NCBI RefSeq assembly: GCF_028993575.1
Contig: NZ_CP118615.1
Span: 744,001-808,000, forward strand
Source: Micromonospora cathayae
GTDB lineage: Bacteria > Actinomycetota > Actinomycetes > Mycobacteriales > Micromonosporaceae
Length of the DNA stretch: 64,000 bases
Reading direction: 5' to 3'
In this document: positions 24,087-31,592 of the stretch, piece after piece
How the letters are laid out: each line of letters opens with the position of its first letter
Position numbering within the stretch: the stretch's first letter is position 1
The notes under the pieces: generated by a model
Told to the model about the DNA's origin: nothing
What the model saw: the letters and a program-made list of their open reading frames with translations, nothing else
The model's database searches: none
Position numbers and translations under genes: made by a program

Positions 24087-25562
24087 ATGCTGGATCGACG
24101 CAAGACCACCGTGACGGTCGACGGCTCCTCCGTTGTCGACGTCGTACCGGGTGCCCGCAGCGGCAGCTCCTTCGCGGGCTTTCGCCGGTCCGCCTGGGCC
24201 GCCATCGTCGCCGTGCTCGCCATGCTGGGCGGCATCGCGCTGACGGCGACCCCGGCGAACGCGGCCGTCACGCGGCAGCAGATCGTCAACGTGGCCACCG
24301 GCCAGCTCGGCGGCACAGGATGCAGTCCGGGCTACTACAACAGTTGTGGCATCGAGTGGTGCGCGGAGTTCGCCCGCTGGGTGTGGCGTACCGCCGGGGT
24401 GTCGGACACGAGCGGCCTGGACGCCTGGGCGCAGTCGTTCAAGACCTACGGCACCAGTCGTGGGCTCTACCGCTCCCGTTCCAGCGGGTACGTGCCGCAG
24501 CCCGGTGACGCCATCGTCTTCGACTGGGACCACAACTCCGGTGACAGCCACCCGATCGACCACGTGGCCATCGTGACCAGCGTCAGCAGCACCCAGGTCA
24601 ACACGATCGGCGGCAACCAGGGCAACTCCAACAACTACAGCAGCAAGGTCAGCCGGGCCAGCTACTCGCGTACCAACGGCGACATCGACGGGTACATCTC
24701 ACCGGCGGGGGTCGGCAGCGGCACGGTGGTCGACCAGCGGCCGGTCGGCCACAGCGTGACGGGCGACTCGTTCTCGGACCTCGTCGGCACCAAGCCCGAC
24801 GGCACCATGTGGCTGTACGCCAACAACTTCGTCCGCGACGACGGCGTTCCGTACAGCGGTTACCAGCAGATCGGCAGCGGCTGGGGCAACGTCAACTACG
24901 TGGTCACCGCCGACGTGACCGGTGACGGCTACTCGGACCTGGTGGCCCGCCGGACCGACGGCACGCTCTGGCTGTACCCCAACAACATCGAACGCGACAA
25001 CGGCACCCCCTACAGCAGCCCCGACTCCCGCCAGATCGGCAGCGGCTGGGGCGGCTTCGACACGCTGGTCGGCGCGGACGTGACCGGTGACGGCTTCACC
25101 GACCTGGTGGGCCGCAAGACCGACGGCACGCTGTGGCTGTACTCCAACAACATCAAGCGCGACAACGGCGTCCCCTACAGCGACTACCGGCAGATCGGCA
25201 GCGGCTGGGGCGGCTTCGACCGCATCGTCGGCGCGGACGTCACCGGCGACGGCTACACCGACCTGGTGACCCGCAAGACCGACGGCACCCTCTGGATGTA
25301 CCCCAACAACATCGTTCGGGACAACGGCACCCCCTACAGCAGCCCCGACTCCCGGCAGATCGGCAGCGGCTGGGGCGGCTTCGACCGGATCATCGGCGCG
25401 GACGTCACCGGCGACGGCTACACCGACCTGGTGACCCGCAAGACCGACGGCACCCTCTGGATGTACCCCAACAACATCGAACGCGACAACGGTGACCCGT
25501 ACAGCAGCCCCGACTCCCGCCAGATCGGCAGCGGCTGGGGCGGCTTCACCTCCCTGATCTAG
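24087..25562 (+). CDS. Secreted CHAP-domain protein with FG-GAP/VCBS-type repeats
   Basis: A 491-aa exported protein. Signal peptide at about residues 33-59 with AWAAIVAVLAMLGGIALTA and ANAA cleavage. CHAP amidase/peptidase-like domain follows: catalytic-type Cys in NSCGIEWCAEFARWVW and His in HPIDHVAIVTSV, Asn near NTIGGNQGNS. C-terminal half is five repeats of about 50-52 residues: A-D-V-T-G-D-G-x-x-D-L-V, then T-D-G-T-L-W-L-Y, then QIGSGWGGF, with Ca-binding-like DxTGDG loops (beta-propeller FG-GAP type). It likely cleaves peptidoglycan cross-links. An AGAGGAACAG ribosome site precedes the ATG by about 8 nt. Confidence 0.85.
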   Translation: MLDRRKTTVTVDGSSVVDVVPGARSGSSFAGFRRSAWAAIVAVLAMLGGIALTATPANAAVTRQQIVNVATGQLGGTGCSPGYYNSCGIEWCAEFARWVWRTAGVSDTSGLDAWAQSFKTYGTSRGLYRSRSSGYVPQPGDAIVFDWDHNSGDSHPIDHVAIVTSVSSTQVNTIGGNQGNSNNYSSKVSRASYSRTNGDIDGYISPAGVGSGTVVDQRPVGHSVTGDSFSDLVGTKPDGTMWLYANNFVRDDGVPYSGYQQIGSGWGNVNYVVTADVTGDGYSDLVARRTDGTLWLYPNNIERDNGTPYSSPDSRQIGSGWGGFDTLVGADVTGDGFTDLVGRKTDGTLWLYSNNIKRDNGVPYSDYRQIGSGWGGFDRIVGADVTGDGYTDLVTRKTDGTLWMYPNNIVRDNGTPYSSPDSRQIGSGWGGFDRIIGADVTGDGYTDLVTRKTDGTLWMYPNNIERDNGDPYSSPDSRQIGSGWGGFTSLI

Positions 25563-25576
25563 TACAGCGCGACAGG

Positions 25577-25607
25577 CGGTGCGCCCGGTCTACGGCCGGG
25601 CGCACCG
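25577..25607 (+). terminator. Intrinsic hairpin after CHAP/FG-GAP gene
   Basis: Perfect 12-bp stem: CGGTGCGCCCGG (25577-25588) pairs with CCGGGCGCACCG (25596-25607), 7-nt loop. It lies 14 nt after the stop and before the convergent GntR-type gene, so it can serve both sides. No U-tract. Confidence 0.85.
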
Positions 25608-25642
25608 TGCTGTGCGGGGTACGACGATCAGCAGGACGGCGG

Positions 25643-25882
25643 TCAGGGCTTGCGGAGCCAGGTCGCCGGGTCGGTGACGAAGACCCCCTTGCCCTGGTGC
25701 CGGTCGATGACCTCCAGGGCTTCGAGGCGCACGAAGACCAACCGGATGGTCGAAGCGCTCACCCTGTGCTCGTCACAAAGTTCAGCGATTGACGGCAGCT
25801 TCTCGCCCGGCTTGGTCCGACCGCTGCGGACGTCCGCCATGATCTTGTTGGCGATCTTGAAGTAATCCGGCAAAGCAGGCAT
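25643..25882 (-). CDS. Short GntR-type winged-helix regulator
   Basis: A 79-aa protein that is just the GntR HTH: PDYFKIANKIMADVRSGR, KLPSIAELCDEHRVSASTIR and LEALEVIDRHQGKGVFV. No effector domain, as in YtrA-like or AICE-linked short GntR proteins. A GGAGAG site precedes the ATG at 25882 by about 4-6 nt. It is divergent from the DivIVA-domain gene; a copy of CCTCGCGTGGCA overlaps its ribosome site (25889-25900) and another lies at 26005-26016, possible operator pair. Confidence 0.8.
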   Translation of the reverse strand: MPALPDYFKIANKIMADVRSGRTKPGEKLPSIAELCDEHRVSASTIRLVFVRLEALEVIDRHQGKGVFVTDPATWLRKP

Positions 25883-25960
25883 GACTCTCCTCGCGTGGCA
25901 CCTGCATTCGACCATGCCGCTTCCGCGCCGAACAAGATGAAGTCGCTAATGACGCGGAGG

Positions 25961-25989
25961 TTGACTACCGCACCTTCTGTACCTATGTT
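25961..25989 (+). promoter_or_regulatory. Canonical sigma-70-type promoter for the DivIVA operon
   Basis: TTGACT (25961-25966), 17-bp spacer, TATGTT (25984-25989). One of the few promoters in the window with both -35 and -10 hexamers close to consensus. It points toward the DivIVA-domain gene at 26128, giving a leader of about 130 nt. Confidence 0.55.
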
Positions 25990-26036
25990 TGTCCCGGAGC
26001 GCTTCCTCGCGTGGCAACGAACGGCGCTCATCCCCC

Positions 26037-26079
26037 GGTCGGGGCGGGCCACGAACCGGCATGACGGCCCGCCCCGACC
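26037..26079 (+). promoter_or_regulatory. 14-bp perfect leader hairpin before DivIVA-domain gene
   Basis: GGTCGGGGCGGGCC (26037-26050) and GGCCCGCCCCGACC (26066-26079) form a perfect 14-bp stem with a 15-nt loop. It is in the putative 5' leader between the promoter at 25961-25989 and the gene at 26128, so it could attenuate transcription; it could also terminate antisense or upstream transcripts. Confidence 0.6.
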
Positions 26080-26127
26080 CCGTCGACGCACCCCGGACAG
26101 GGGTCCTCCGGGAAGGCTGGTCCGACC

Positions 26128-26472
26128 GTGCGCAATCCGTTCCGCTGGCTGAGCCGCAGCAACCGTCCCGCCCCCGTGCCCGCCCGGCATCGACGCCCTG
26201 ATCGGGTACGCCCGGTCGGTGCGGGCAACACCGGCCGGTACTACCGGTCGGCGGCCTACCGGCCACTGTGTGCGGAGCGGGTGCGCGGCCGACGGTTCCC
26301 GCTGGTCCGGCGGGGTCTGGACCCGGGCGAGGTGACCGCCTTCCTGCACCGCGTGGCCGGGGACCTGGCCGCCCTGCGGGCCGAACTCGACCGCACCCGC
26401 GACGAGAACGCCCGGCTCAAGCAGAGTCTGCGGGACTGGCAGTCCCGGTTCACCCCGCGGGTGTACCGGTGA
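26128..26472 (+). CDS. DivIVA-domain-containing small protein
   Basis: A 114-aa protein. A basic, disordered N-terminus (about 40 residues) precedes YRPLCAERVRGRRFPLVRRGLDPGEVTAFLHRVAGD, a DivIVA-like G-x-D-x-x-E-V-x-x-F-L motif, and a coiled coil (LAALRAELDRTRDENARLKQ). DivIVA-type domains target curved membrane or scaffold other proteins. GTG at 26128 follows GGGAAGG by about 10 nt. Its stop overlaps the next gene (GTGA). Such GntR/DivIVA/small-protein groups recur in Micromonospora-type genomes; function undetermined. Confidence 0.75.
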   Translation: MRNPFRWLSRSNRPAPVPARHRRPDRVRPVGAGNTGRYYRSAAYRPLCAERVRGRRFPLVRRGLDPGEVTAFLHRVAGDLAALRAELDRTRDENARLKQSLRDWQSRFTPRVYR

Positions 26473-26732
26473 GCGGGGACGGACGGTACGTCGTGCACCT
26501 GACGGTGCTGGCGGCGGACCTGCCCGCCGCGCAGTTGCTGGCCCGCGCGGTCAGCCGGTCGTTGGGGTTCCTGCCGCAGCTCCAGCCCGGCGAGACCACC
26601 GTCTCCGTCGAGGGTGACCTGACCGCCCAGCATCCGGTGTTCTGCGACCGGCGGTTGCCGCACCACCGGCGCTGCCTGCTCCGCCCCGGCCACGCGGACG
26701 CCTGCACGCACCGGCTCCGCATGCCGACCTGA
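26469..26732 (+). CDS. 87-aa conserved-looking hypothetical protein
   Basis: Read from the overlapping GTG at 26469: VSGDGRYVVHLTVLAADLP, LLARAVSRSLGFLPQLQPGE, TTVSVEGDL, then a Cys/His-rich C-terminus (VFCDRRLPHHRRCLLRPGHADACTHRLR) with three Cys and five His. The C-terminal part might bind metal. It is coupled to the DivIVA-domain gene by a 4-nt overlap. I do not recognise a family. Confidence 0.65.
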   Translation: MSGDGRYVVHLTVLAADLPAAQLLARAVSRSLGFLPQLQPGETTVSVEGDLTAQHPVFCDRRLPHHRRCLLRPGHADACTHRLRMPT

Positions 26733-26794
26733 TCCCGCCGGGGACGCTCCCGGGACTCCGGCCGGCCGCGCCAGCCCTTGATCCACCCCACTGA

Positions 26795-26840
26795 CGCCGA
26801 TATCGGGGCGACCCGTCGAGCGGTCACCCCGATATCGGCG
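26795..26840. repeat. REP-like inverted repeat (CCGATATCGG type)
   Basis: Arms at 26795-26813 and 26822-26840 are complementary over 19 bp with one mismatch; each contains GCCGATATCGGGG. It lies between convergent genes ending at 26732 (+) and 26870 (-), suited to bidirectional termination. A related element with GATATCGCCG is at 43300-43346. Confidence 0.85.
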
Positions 26841-26869
26841 AAACGGCGGTACGAACAGCGGACGCGGAG

Positions 26870-27190
26870 CTAGGCGACAGTGACGGCGACCTCGTTGATG
26901 CCCCGGGTGACGGTGACGGCGGTGTCGCCGTTGCCGTGCCGGGACAGGGCCCGCAGCGTCCAGCTTCCCGGCGCGGCGAAGAACCGGAACTGGCCGGCCG
27001 CCGAGGTGACCACCTCGGCGGTGAACTCACCGGTCGAGTCGAGCAGCCGGACGTACGCGCCCGGCACGACCTCGCCGGAGTCGGCGGTGACCACGCCGGT
27101 GATGACGGTTTCCTTCTCCAGGTCCAGGCTCGCGGGCAACGGAGCGGCCTGGTCCGGCGCGGCGCAGCCGGCAGCGGTGGGAGCTGTCAT
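26870..27190 (-). CDS. sseC: SseC/DUF1416 family protein
   Basis: A 106-aa protein. After a Cys-containing start (TAPTAAGCAAPDQ) it has a beta-sandwich of carboxypeptidase-regulatory-like type: TVITGVVTADSGEVVPGAYV, RLLDSTGEFTAEVVTSAAGQ, FRFFAAPGSWTLRALS. This matches DUF1416, known in mycobacteria as SseC next to the CysA thiosulfate sulfurtransferase (Rv0814c/Rv0815c). It is 5 nt downstream of the rhodanese gene here as well. ATG at 27190 is taken since GGAAAGG stands about 10 nt before it. Precise role unknown. Confidence 0.85.
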   Translation of the reverse strand: MTAPTAAGCAAPDQAAPLPASLDLEKETVITGVVTADSGEVVPGAYVRLLDSTGEFTAEVVTSAAGQFRFFAAPGSWTLRALSRHGNGDTAVTVTRGINEVAVTVA

Positions 27191-27195
27191 GGTGA

Positions 27196-28044
27196 TCACG
27201 CCTTTCCGGGCTCGTCGCCGAGGGCCACCGGCACGCCGACCAGCGAGCCGTACTCGGTCCAGGATCCGTCGTAGTTCTTCACGTTCTGGTGGCCGAGCAG
27301 TTCCTGGAGCACGAACCAGGTGTGCGAGGAACGCTCACCGATCCGGCAGTAGGCGATGGTCTCCAGGCTGTCGTCCAGCCCGGCGTCGCCGTAGATCTTG
27401 CGCAGCTCGTCGTCGGACTTGAAGGTGCCGTCCTCGTTGGCCGCCTTGGACCACGGGACGCTGATCGCGGTGGGCACGTGCCCGGCCCGCTGCGCCTGCT
27501 CCTGCGGCAGGTGGGCGGGGGCGAGCAGCCGACCGGCGTACTCGTCGGGGCTGCGCACGTCGACCAGGTTCTTGGTGCCGATCGCGGCGACGATCTCGTC
27601 CCGGAAGGCACGGATGGAGTTGTCCGGCTCCTGCGCGACGTACTGGGTCTTCGGGCGCTCCACCTTGTCGGTGACCAGCGGGCGGGCGTCCAGCTCCCAC
27701 TTCTTGCGGCCGCCGTCGAGCAGCTTGACGTCGCCGTGGCCGTAGAGCTTGAAGTACCAGTACGCGTACGCGGCGAACCAGTTGTTGTTGCCGCCGTACA
27801 GGATGACGGTGTCGTCGTTGCTGATGCCCCGCTCGGACAGCAGCGCCTCGAACTGGGTCTTGTTGACGAAGTCCCGGCGGACCGGGTCCTGGAGGTCGGT
27901 CTTCCAGTCGAGCTTGATGGCACCGGCGATGTGGCCGGTGTCGTAGGCCGAGGTGTCCTCGTCGACCTCGACGAAGACGACGCCCGGGGCGTCGAGGTTC
28001 TTCTCGGCCCATTCGGCCGAGACGAGTGCGGTGTCGCGACTCAT
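27196..28044 (-). CDS. cysA: Thiosulfate/3-mercaptopyruvate sulfurtransferase (tandem rhodanese)
   Basis: A 282-aa two-domain rhodanese. The N-terminal inactive domain has VFVEVDEDTSAYDTGHIAGA and VILYGGNNNWFAAYAYW; the C-terminal active domain has LVDVRSPDEYAGRL and the catalytic loop CRIGERSSH (Cys near residue 232). It transfers sulfane sulfur from thiosulfate or mercaptopyruvate to thiol acceptors. It corresponds to mycobacterial CysA2 (Rv0815c). A 25-codon Cys-rich leader peptide gene lies 188 nt upstream on the same strand, suggesting cysteine-dependent attenuation of this operon. Confidence 0.92.
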   Translation of the reverse strand: MSRDTALVSAEWAEKNLDAPGVVFVEVDEDTSAYDTGHIAGAIKLDWKTDLQDPVRRDFVNKTQFEALLSERGISNDDTVILYGGNNNWFAAYAYWYFKLYGHGDVKLLDGGRKKWELDARPLVTDKVERPKTQYVAQEPDNSIRAFRDEIVAAIGTKNLVDVRSPDEYAGRLLAPAHLPQEQAQRAGHVPTAISVPWSKAANEDGTFKSDDELRKIYGDAGLDDSLETIAYCRIGERSSHTWFVLQELLGHQNVKNYDGSWTEYGSLVGVPVALGDEPGKA

Positions 28045-28232
28045 CGGATCACTCCCTGGTGAGGATGGCGGTTGAGTCGACGCGCGGGGAAAGTGTCGGT
28101 CGCACCACGCGCGGACCCTGTTCGGACGGGATCACGGGTTCGATGCGACGGCGCCGCTGCCGGGCGAAAGAGGAACCGGGGGTACGTGCACCGTGCCGGT
28201 GGCCGCTGGGCAGCCGAAGAGCAGCTCCGTCG

Positions 28233-28310
28233 TCAGATGACGGAACGACACAGGCAGGTGGCCACGCGGCACAGGTCGACCGCGCGCCGTTTGGTGAGGA
28301 GCGTCCCCAT
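28233..28310 (-). CDS. Cys-rich leader peptide of the cysA-sseC operon
   Basis: A 25-aa peptide: MGTLLTKRRAVDLC, then RVATC, LC, RSVI, giving three Cys in eight residues (positions 14, 19, 21) after the typical T-K-R-R-A-V-D-L-C core of actinobacterial 'putative leader peptides'. TAGGCT lies 8 nt before the ATG, so the peptide is probably translated from the transcript's first nucleotide. In mycobacteria leaderless Cys-rich upstream ORFs before the same operon attenuate expression when cysteine is plentiful. The 188 nt to cysA would hold the attenuator; I did not resolve its structure. Confidence 0.85.
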   Translation of the reverse strand: MGTLLTKRRAVDLCRVATCLCRSVI

Positions 28311-28457
28311 GAGCAGGGAGCCTACCAGCGTTCCCACGTCCCGCCAGGGGCCCGACCAGCATCCGGGACGCCGGCGCAGGTCATCCGGTACGTGGTTCGC
28401 GCCACACCGGACCGCAGGGGCGGACCGGACCGCGGTGACCGGGCGACCCGGGCCGGC

Positions 28458-29240
28458 TCAGCTCACCGAGTTGATCGGTACGTCCCGGGCGTCGGCGCTC
28501 ACCTGGAGCCCGTCCGGCCGCGGGGTCACCCCGCGCACGGTCAGCTGGAACGGCAGCTCGGGCAGCGGCACGTCGATCGAGATGCTGCGGGCGTAGTTGT
28601 TCAGCAGGACCTGGGCCATCGGCACGTTGGGCAGCCCCTCGGCGTCCAGCTCGCTGAACCGCAGCGCGACCTTGCCCTGCTCGCTGACGGCGATCTCGGC
28701 GGCGCCGGTGACGGTCAGCTGCTGCCCGAGGATGTCCACCGGCGCGGTGACGCTCAGTTTGCCGTCCCGTTCGCCGAGCTTGAGGCCGGGCCGGTCGAGG
28801 TAGCCCGCCAGGCTGTCGTAGCTGATCGTGCCGCTGCCGTCGACCCGGGCCGCGACCACGTCGCCCTGGCCGGAGCGGATGGTGTCCAGCGAGGCGGTGA
28901 CGTCCCGGGCGGTCACGTCGAGCACGGGCAGGTCGACCGAGTTGCCCTCGACGGTGCCCTTGACGTCACGCAACCCGATGGTGATCCGCTCGTACCGGCC
29001 GGCGGCGACCTGGGTGAGGAAGGGGAAACCGCCGACCTCGACCTCCGGCTGGGCCGCGCTGGCCTGCTGCCGGGTCAGTTCCTGGCTGATCTGGTCGGCG
29101 ATGGCGCGTTCGGCCACCCCGGTGGCGATCCGGTCGGCCAGCACGACCAGCCCGACCAGGACCAGCAGCAGGACGAGCAGGCCGACGAGGACCTTGCGCC
29201 CACGCCGCCGGGGCCGTTCGTCGTACGCCGCCTCGGTCAC
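28458..29240 (-). CDS. lmeA: LmeA-family (DUF2993) lipid-binding protein
   Basis: A 260-aa protein: basic N-terminus, one signal anchor (VLVGLLVLLLVLVGLVVLAD), then an extracytoplasmic tubular lipid-binding domain with DRIATGVAERAIADQISQEL, VEVGGFPFLTQVAAGRYERI, and IDVPLPELPFQLTVRGV. The GFPFLTQV motif marks the DUF2993/LmeA family; LmeA is needed for lipomannan elongation in mycobacteria, and its gene (Rv0817c) sits at the same place. GTG at 29240 is the start. The partner glycan in this organism is unknown. Confidence 0.87.
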   Translation of the reverse strand: MTEAAYDERPRRRGRKVLVGLLVLLLVLVGLVVLADRIATGVAERAIADQISQELTRQQASAAQPEVEVGGFPFLTQVAAGRYERITIGLRDVKGTVEGNSVDLPVLDVTARDVTASLDTIRSGQGDVVAARVDGSGTISYDSLAGYLDRPGLKLGERDGKLSVTAPVDILGQQLTVTGAAEIAVSEQGKVALRFSELDAEGLPNVPMAQVLLNNYARSISIDVPLPELPFQLTVRGVTPRPDGLQVSADARDVPINSVS

Positions 29241-29320
29241 GCCGCCTCCACTCTCATGTTCCGGTACCGCGTCGCGGTGCACCGGTGGTACCCGAAGGTT
29301 CCCCGCGTCAACCGCGAGGG

Positions 29321-30364
29321 TCAGAGGAACAGTACGCACACCACGTACGCGGTCGGCGCGGCCAGGGCGATACCGCCGAGCGGCCCCTGCATGTGCCGGG
29401 CGATCCACAGCGTCGGCGGTTCGCCGGCCATCAACCGGCCCGCCTCGGCGTACCCGACGGCGAGATCGGCCAGCACGGCGGTGGCCGCGGTGACCAGACC
29501 GATCAGCGCGCCGCTGGTGGGGGTGAACCCGACCAGGAAACTGCCGAGCACACTCCCGGCCAGGGTGCCGAGCATCGCGCCGAGCACCACGCCGGCCGCG
29601 CCCCGGGGCACCTGCGGGGCGAGCCGTGGCCAGGGCAGCAGGGCGTCGGTGATCCGGGCCACGGCGAGCGCCAGCGCGGTGGCGGTCAGCGCGATCGTGA
29701 TGGTCTGGGTGCCGGCCGGGATGCGGCCGAGCGGGATCAGGGTGGCGAACGCGGTCACCCCGGCGACGATGACGCCGGTGGTGCCGAGCGAGTCGGTGAG
29801 CCGCCGTCGGTCCGCCGGCCGGACCAGTTGGGCGAGCAGGGCGACGACGAAGGCGGCCACCGCCACGTACAGCAGCGGGCTCAGGCCGGGCTCGGCGGCC
29901 CGGACGGCCACGGTGTCGACCGCCACCGCGGTGAGCGCGGCGACCCCGGCGACGGCCAGCAGTGCCGGCGGGCGGGTCGCCATCGTCCAGGCGAGGACGA
30001 ACAGGAGCTGGACACCGAAGATGACGACCGCGAACGGCAGCCGGTGCCCCGGGCCGGTGGTCTGCGCACCGAGCACCAGGCCGACCCCGAGCAGGGCGGC
30101 GAAGCCGGCGACGGTCAGCGAGAGCCGCTGGTTGATCTCGACCGGCTCGATCTCCTCCTCTTCCTCCTCGTCGTCGAACTCGTCGTCCTCTTCCGGGGAG
30201 TACACGCTGGGTCCGCCGCCACCCGAGCGGCGTGGGCGCCGCTTGCGCGGACCGACGGGGTCGTCGAAGCCCGGCCCGGAGCGCGGCGGCGGGAAGCCGG
30301 CCGGTTCGGTCTCGTCGGACCACGGGTCACGACCAGCCTGGGGGGACGCGGAGGCAAACACCAC
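29321..30364 (-). CDS. Polytopic membrane protein with acidic N-terminal region
   Basis: A 347-aa protein. Residues 1-78 are Pro/Gly/Arg-rich with an acidic run (EEDDEFDDEEEEEEIEP), then eight to nine TM segments (LTVAGFAALLGVGLVLGAQ, LPFAVVIFGVQLLFVLAW, LLAVAGVAALTAVAVDTVAV and so on). The final region GGIALAAPTAYVVCVLFL is hydrophobic to the stop. The family is not recognised; conserved actinobacterial membrane proteins with similar layout exist. It is 80 nt upstream of the LmeA gene, same strand. Confidence 0.7.
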   Translation of the reverse strand: MVFASASPQAGRDPWSDETEPAGFPPPRSGPGFDDPVGPRKRRPRRSGGGGPSVYSPEEDDEFDDEEEEEEIEPVEINQRLSLTVAGFAALLGVGLVLGAQTTGPGHRLPFAVVIFGVQLLFVLAWTMATRPPALLAVAGVAALTAVAVDTVAVRAAEPGLSPLLYVAVAAFVVALLAQLVRPADRRRLTDSLGTTGVIVAGVTAFATLIPLGRIPAGTQTITIALTATALALAVARITDALLPWPRLAPQVPRGAAGVVLGAMLGTLAGSVLGSFLVGFTPTSGALIGLVTAATAVLADLAVGYAEAGRLMAGEPPTLWIARHMQGPLGGIALAAPTAYVVCVLFL

Positions 30365-30610
30365 CCGATGGTGCCAGACCGGGGCACCGTCAGGGTGATC
30401 GCCGTTTCCACGAGGTTAAAAGGTGCGCCGCGATCGTGGGCAAGCCAGACAAACAGGAAAGAGCAGCGAGGTGACCGGGAAAGCATCGGTTAGGCTCAAG
30501 CTCTGACCCGCCCGCCAGCGACGCCGGGACCACGAGTTCTCAGCGCCGCACCCCGTCCTGGGTGCCGCTGGTCGCGCGCGGCTGACCGCCGCCGGGACGG
30601 AGGTGATCGT

Positions 30611-31324
30611 GTGGAGATCCTACTGCTGGTGACCGCGCGTGCAGGCGAACCATCCGCCGTACTACCGGCGCTCGACCTACTGCCCCACTCGGTTCGTACC
30701 GCGCCGCGTGACGTCCGCACCCTGGTCGCCGGCCCCAGCCCCGACGCGGTCATGGTGGACGCCCGGTCCGAGCTGAGCGAGGCCCGCGCGACCTGCCGGA
30801 TGCTGCACGCCACCGGTCTGGGGGTGCCGCTGGTCGCGGTGGTCACCGAGGCCGGGTTGATCGCGCTCAACGCCGACTGGGGGGTCGACGACGTCATCCT
30901 CGCCAGCGCCGGTCCGGCCGAGGTGGAGGCCCGGCTGCGGCTGGTGGTCGGCCGGCTCAGCAACGCCACCGCCGGCACCGGCGGCTCGATCCGGGCCGGC
31001 GAGCTGACCATCGACCCGGACACGTACGCGGCCAAGCTCAAGGGCCGCCCGCTCGACCTCACGTACAAGGAGTTCGAGCTGTTGAAGTTCCTCGCCCAGC
31101 ACCCGGGTCGGGTGTTCACCCGGGACCAGCTCCTGCGCGAGGTCTGGGGCTACGACTACTTCGGTGGCACCCGGACGGTCGACGTGCACGTCCGGCGGCT
31201 GCGCGCCAAGCTCGGCTCGGAGTACGAGTCGATGATCGGCACCGTCCGCCAGGTGGGGTACAAGTTCGTCGTACCGCCGTCGCGCTCGCTGCCGGACGCG
31301 GAGCACGCGCCGCTGCCGGTCTGA
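30611..31324 (+). CDS. glnR: GlnR-type orphan OmpR-family regulator
   Basis: A 237-aa regulator. Degenerate receiver ([17 protein letters not shown], residues 1-115) followed by a complete OmpR winged helix: [64 protein letters not shown]. GlnR is the actinobacterial global nitrogen regulator and acts without a cognate kinase. The context (lmeA upstream, mshD and phoU/pst downstream) matches mycobacterial Rv0818, supporting GlnR rather than a generic response regulator. GTG at 30611 follows GGAGGTGATC. A small hairpin follows the stop. Confidence 0.87.
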   Translation: MEILLLVTARAGEPSAVLPALDLLPHSVRTAPRDVRTLVAGPSPDAVMVDARSELSEARATCRMLHATGLGVPLVAVVTEAGLIALNADWGVDDVILASAGPAEVEARLRLVVGRLSNATAGTGGSIRAGELTIDPDTYAAKLKGRPLDLTYKEFELLKFLAQHPGRVFTRDQLLREVWGYDYFGGTRTVDVHVRRLRAKLGSEYESMIGTVRQVGYKFVVPPSRSLPDAEHAPLPV

Positions 31325-31330
31325 AACTTA

Positions 31331-31349
31331 TTCCCTCTTTCGGAGGGAA
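31331..31349 (+). terminator. Short hairpin after glnR
   Basis: TTCCCTC (31331-31337) pairs with GAGGGAA (31343-31349), 5-nt loop, 7 nt after the glnR stop. Modest stem; could be terminator or processing site before the next promoter-like TAGCGT (31386-31391). Confidence 0.5.
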
Positions 31350-31427
31350 CTTCCGTTACGCCCTTTCTGCTCGGCCGGTCGGTCCTAGCGTGACTGACAG
31401 GAGCGCCGGAAGAAGGGGCGAGCGGCC

Positions 31428-31592
31428 GTGCCTGCGACGACGAGACGAGCAACCGGCCAGTACGGTGCCCGGACCCACCGGCCCGGACCCGGCCTGCCGG
31501 CCCGGCTGTTCGGGGCGAACCTCCCGGGCCGGCGGCCCGGGACGGTCGTGCCGGCCGTGGTCGGCGCGCCACCACCCGGGCGGAGCGCCTGA
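31428..31592 (+). CDS. Possible 54-codon upstream ORF coupled to deacetylase
   Basis: GTG at 31428, preceded by GAAGGGG about 10 nt upstream, opens a frame whose TGA shares a base with the deacetylase ATG (TGATG at 31590-31594). The product is Pro/Arg/Gly-rich (for example VPATTRRATGQYG and PGRRPGTVVPAVVG) with no recognisable fold. The exact stop/start junction and the ribosome site argue for translational coupling; composition typical of GC-rich noise argues against. Confidence 0.4.
   Translation: MPATTRRATGQYGARTHRPGPGLPARLFGANLPGRRPGTVVPAVVGAPPPGRSA

Noticed and set aside
24770..25560. Regular repeats of about 150 bp resembling an array
   Set aside because: They are in-frame protein repeats (FG-GAP type, DVTGDG and TDGTLW motifs) inside the secreted CHAP protein, not CRISPR or intergenic repeats.
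30365..30610. GlnR-binding site (GTnAC-n6-GaAAC) before glnR
   Set aside because: A GTGAC and a GAAAG occur near 30471 but the spacing and second half do not fit; too weak to report.
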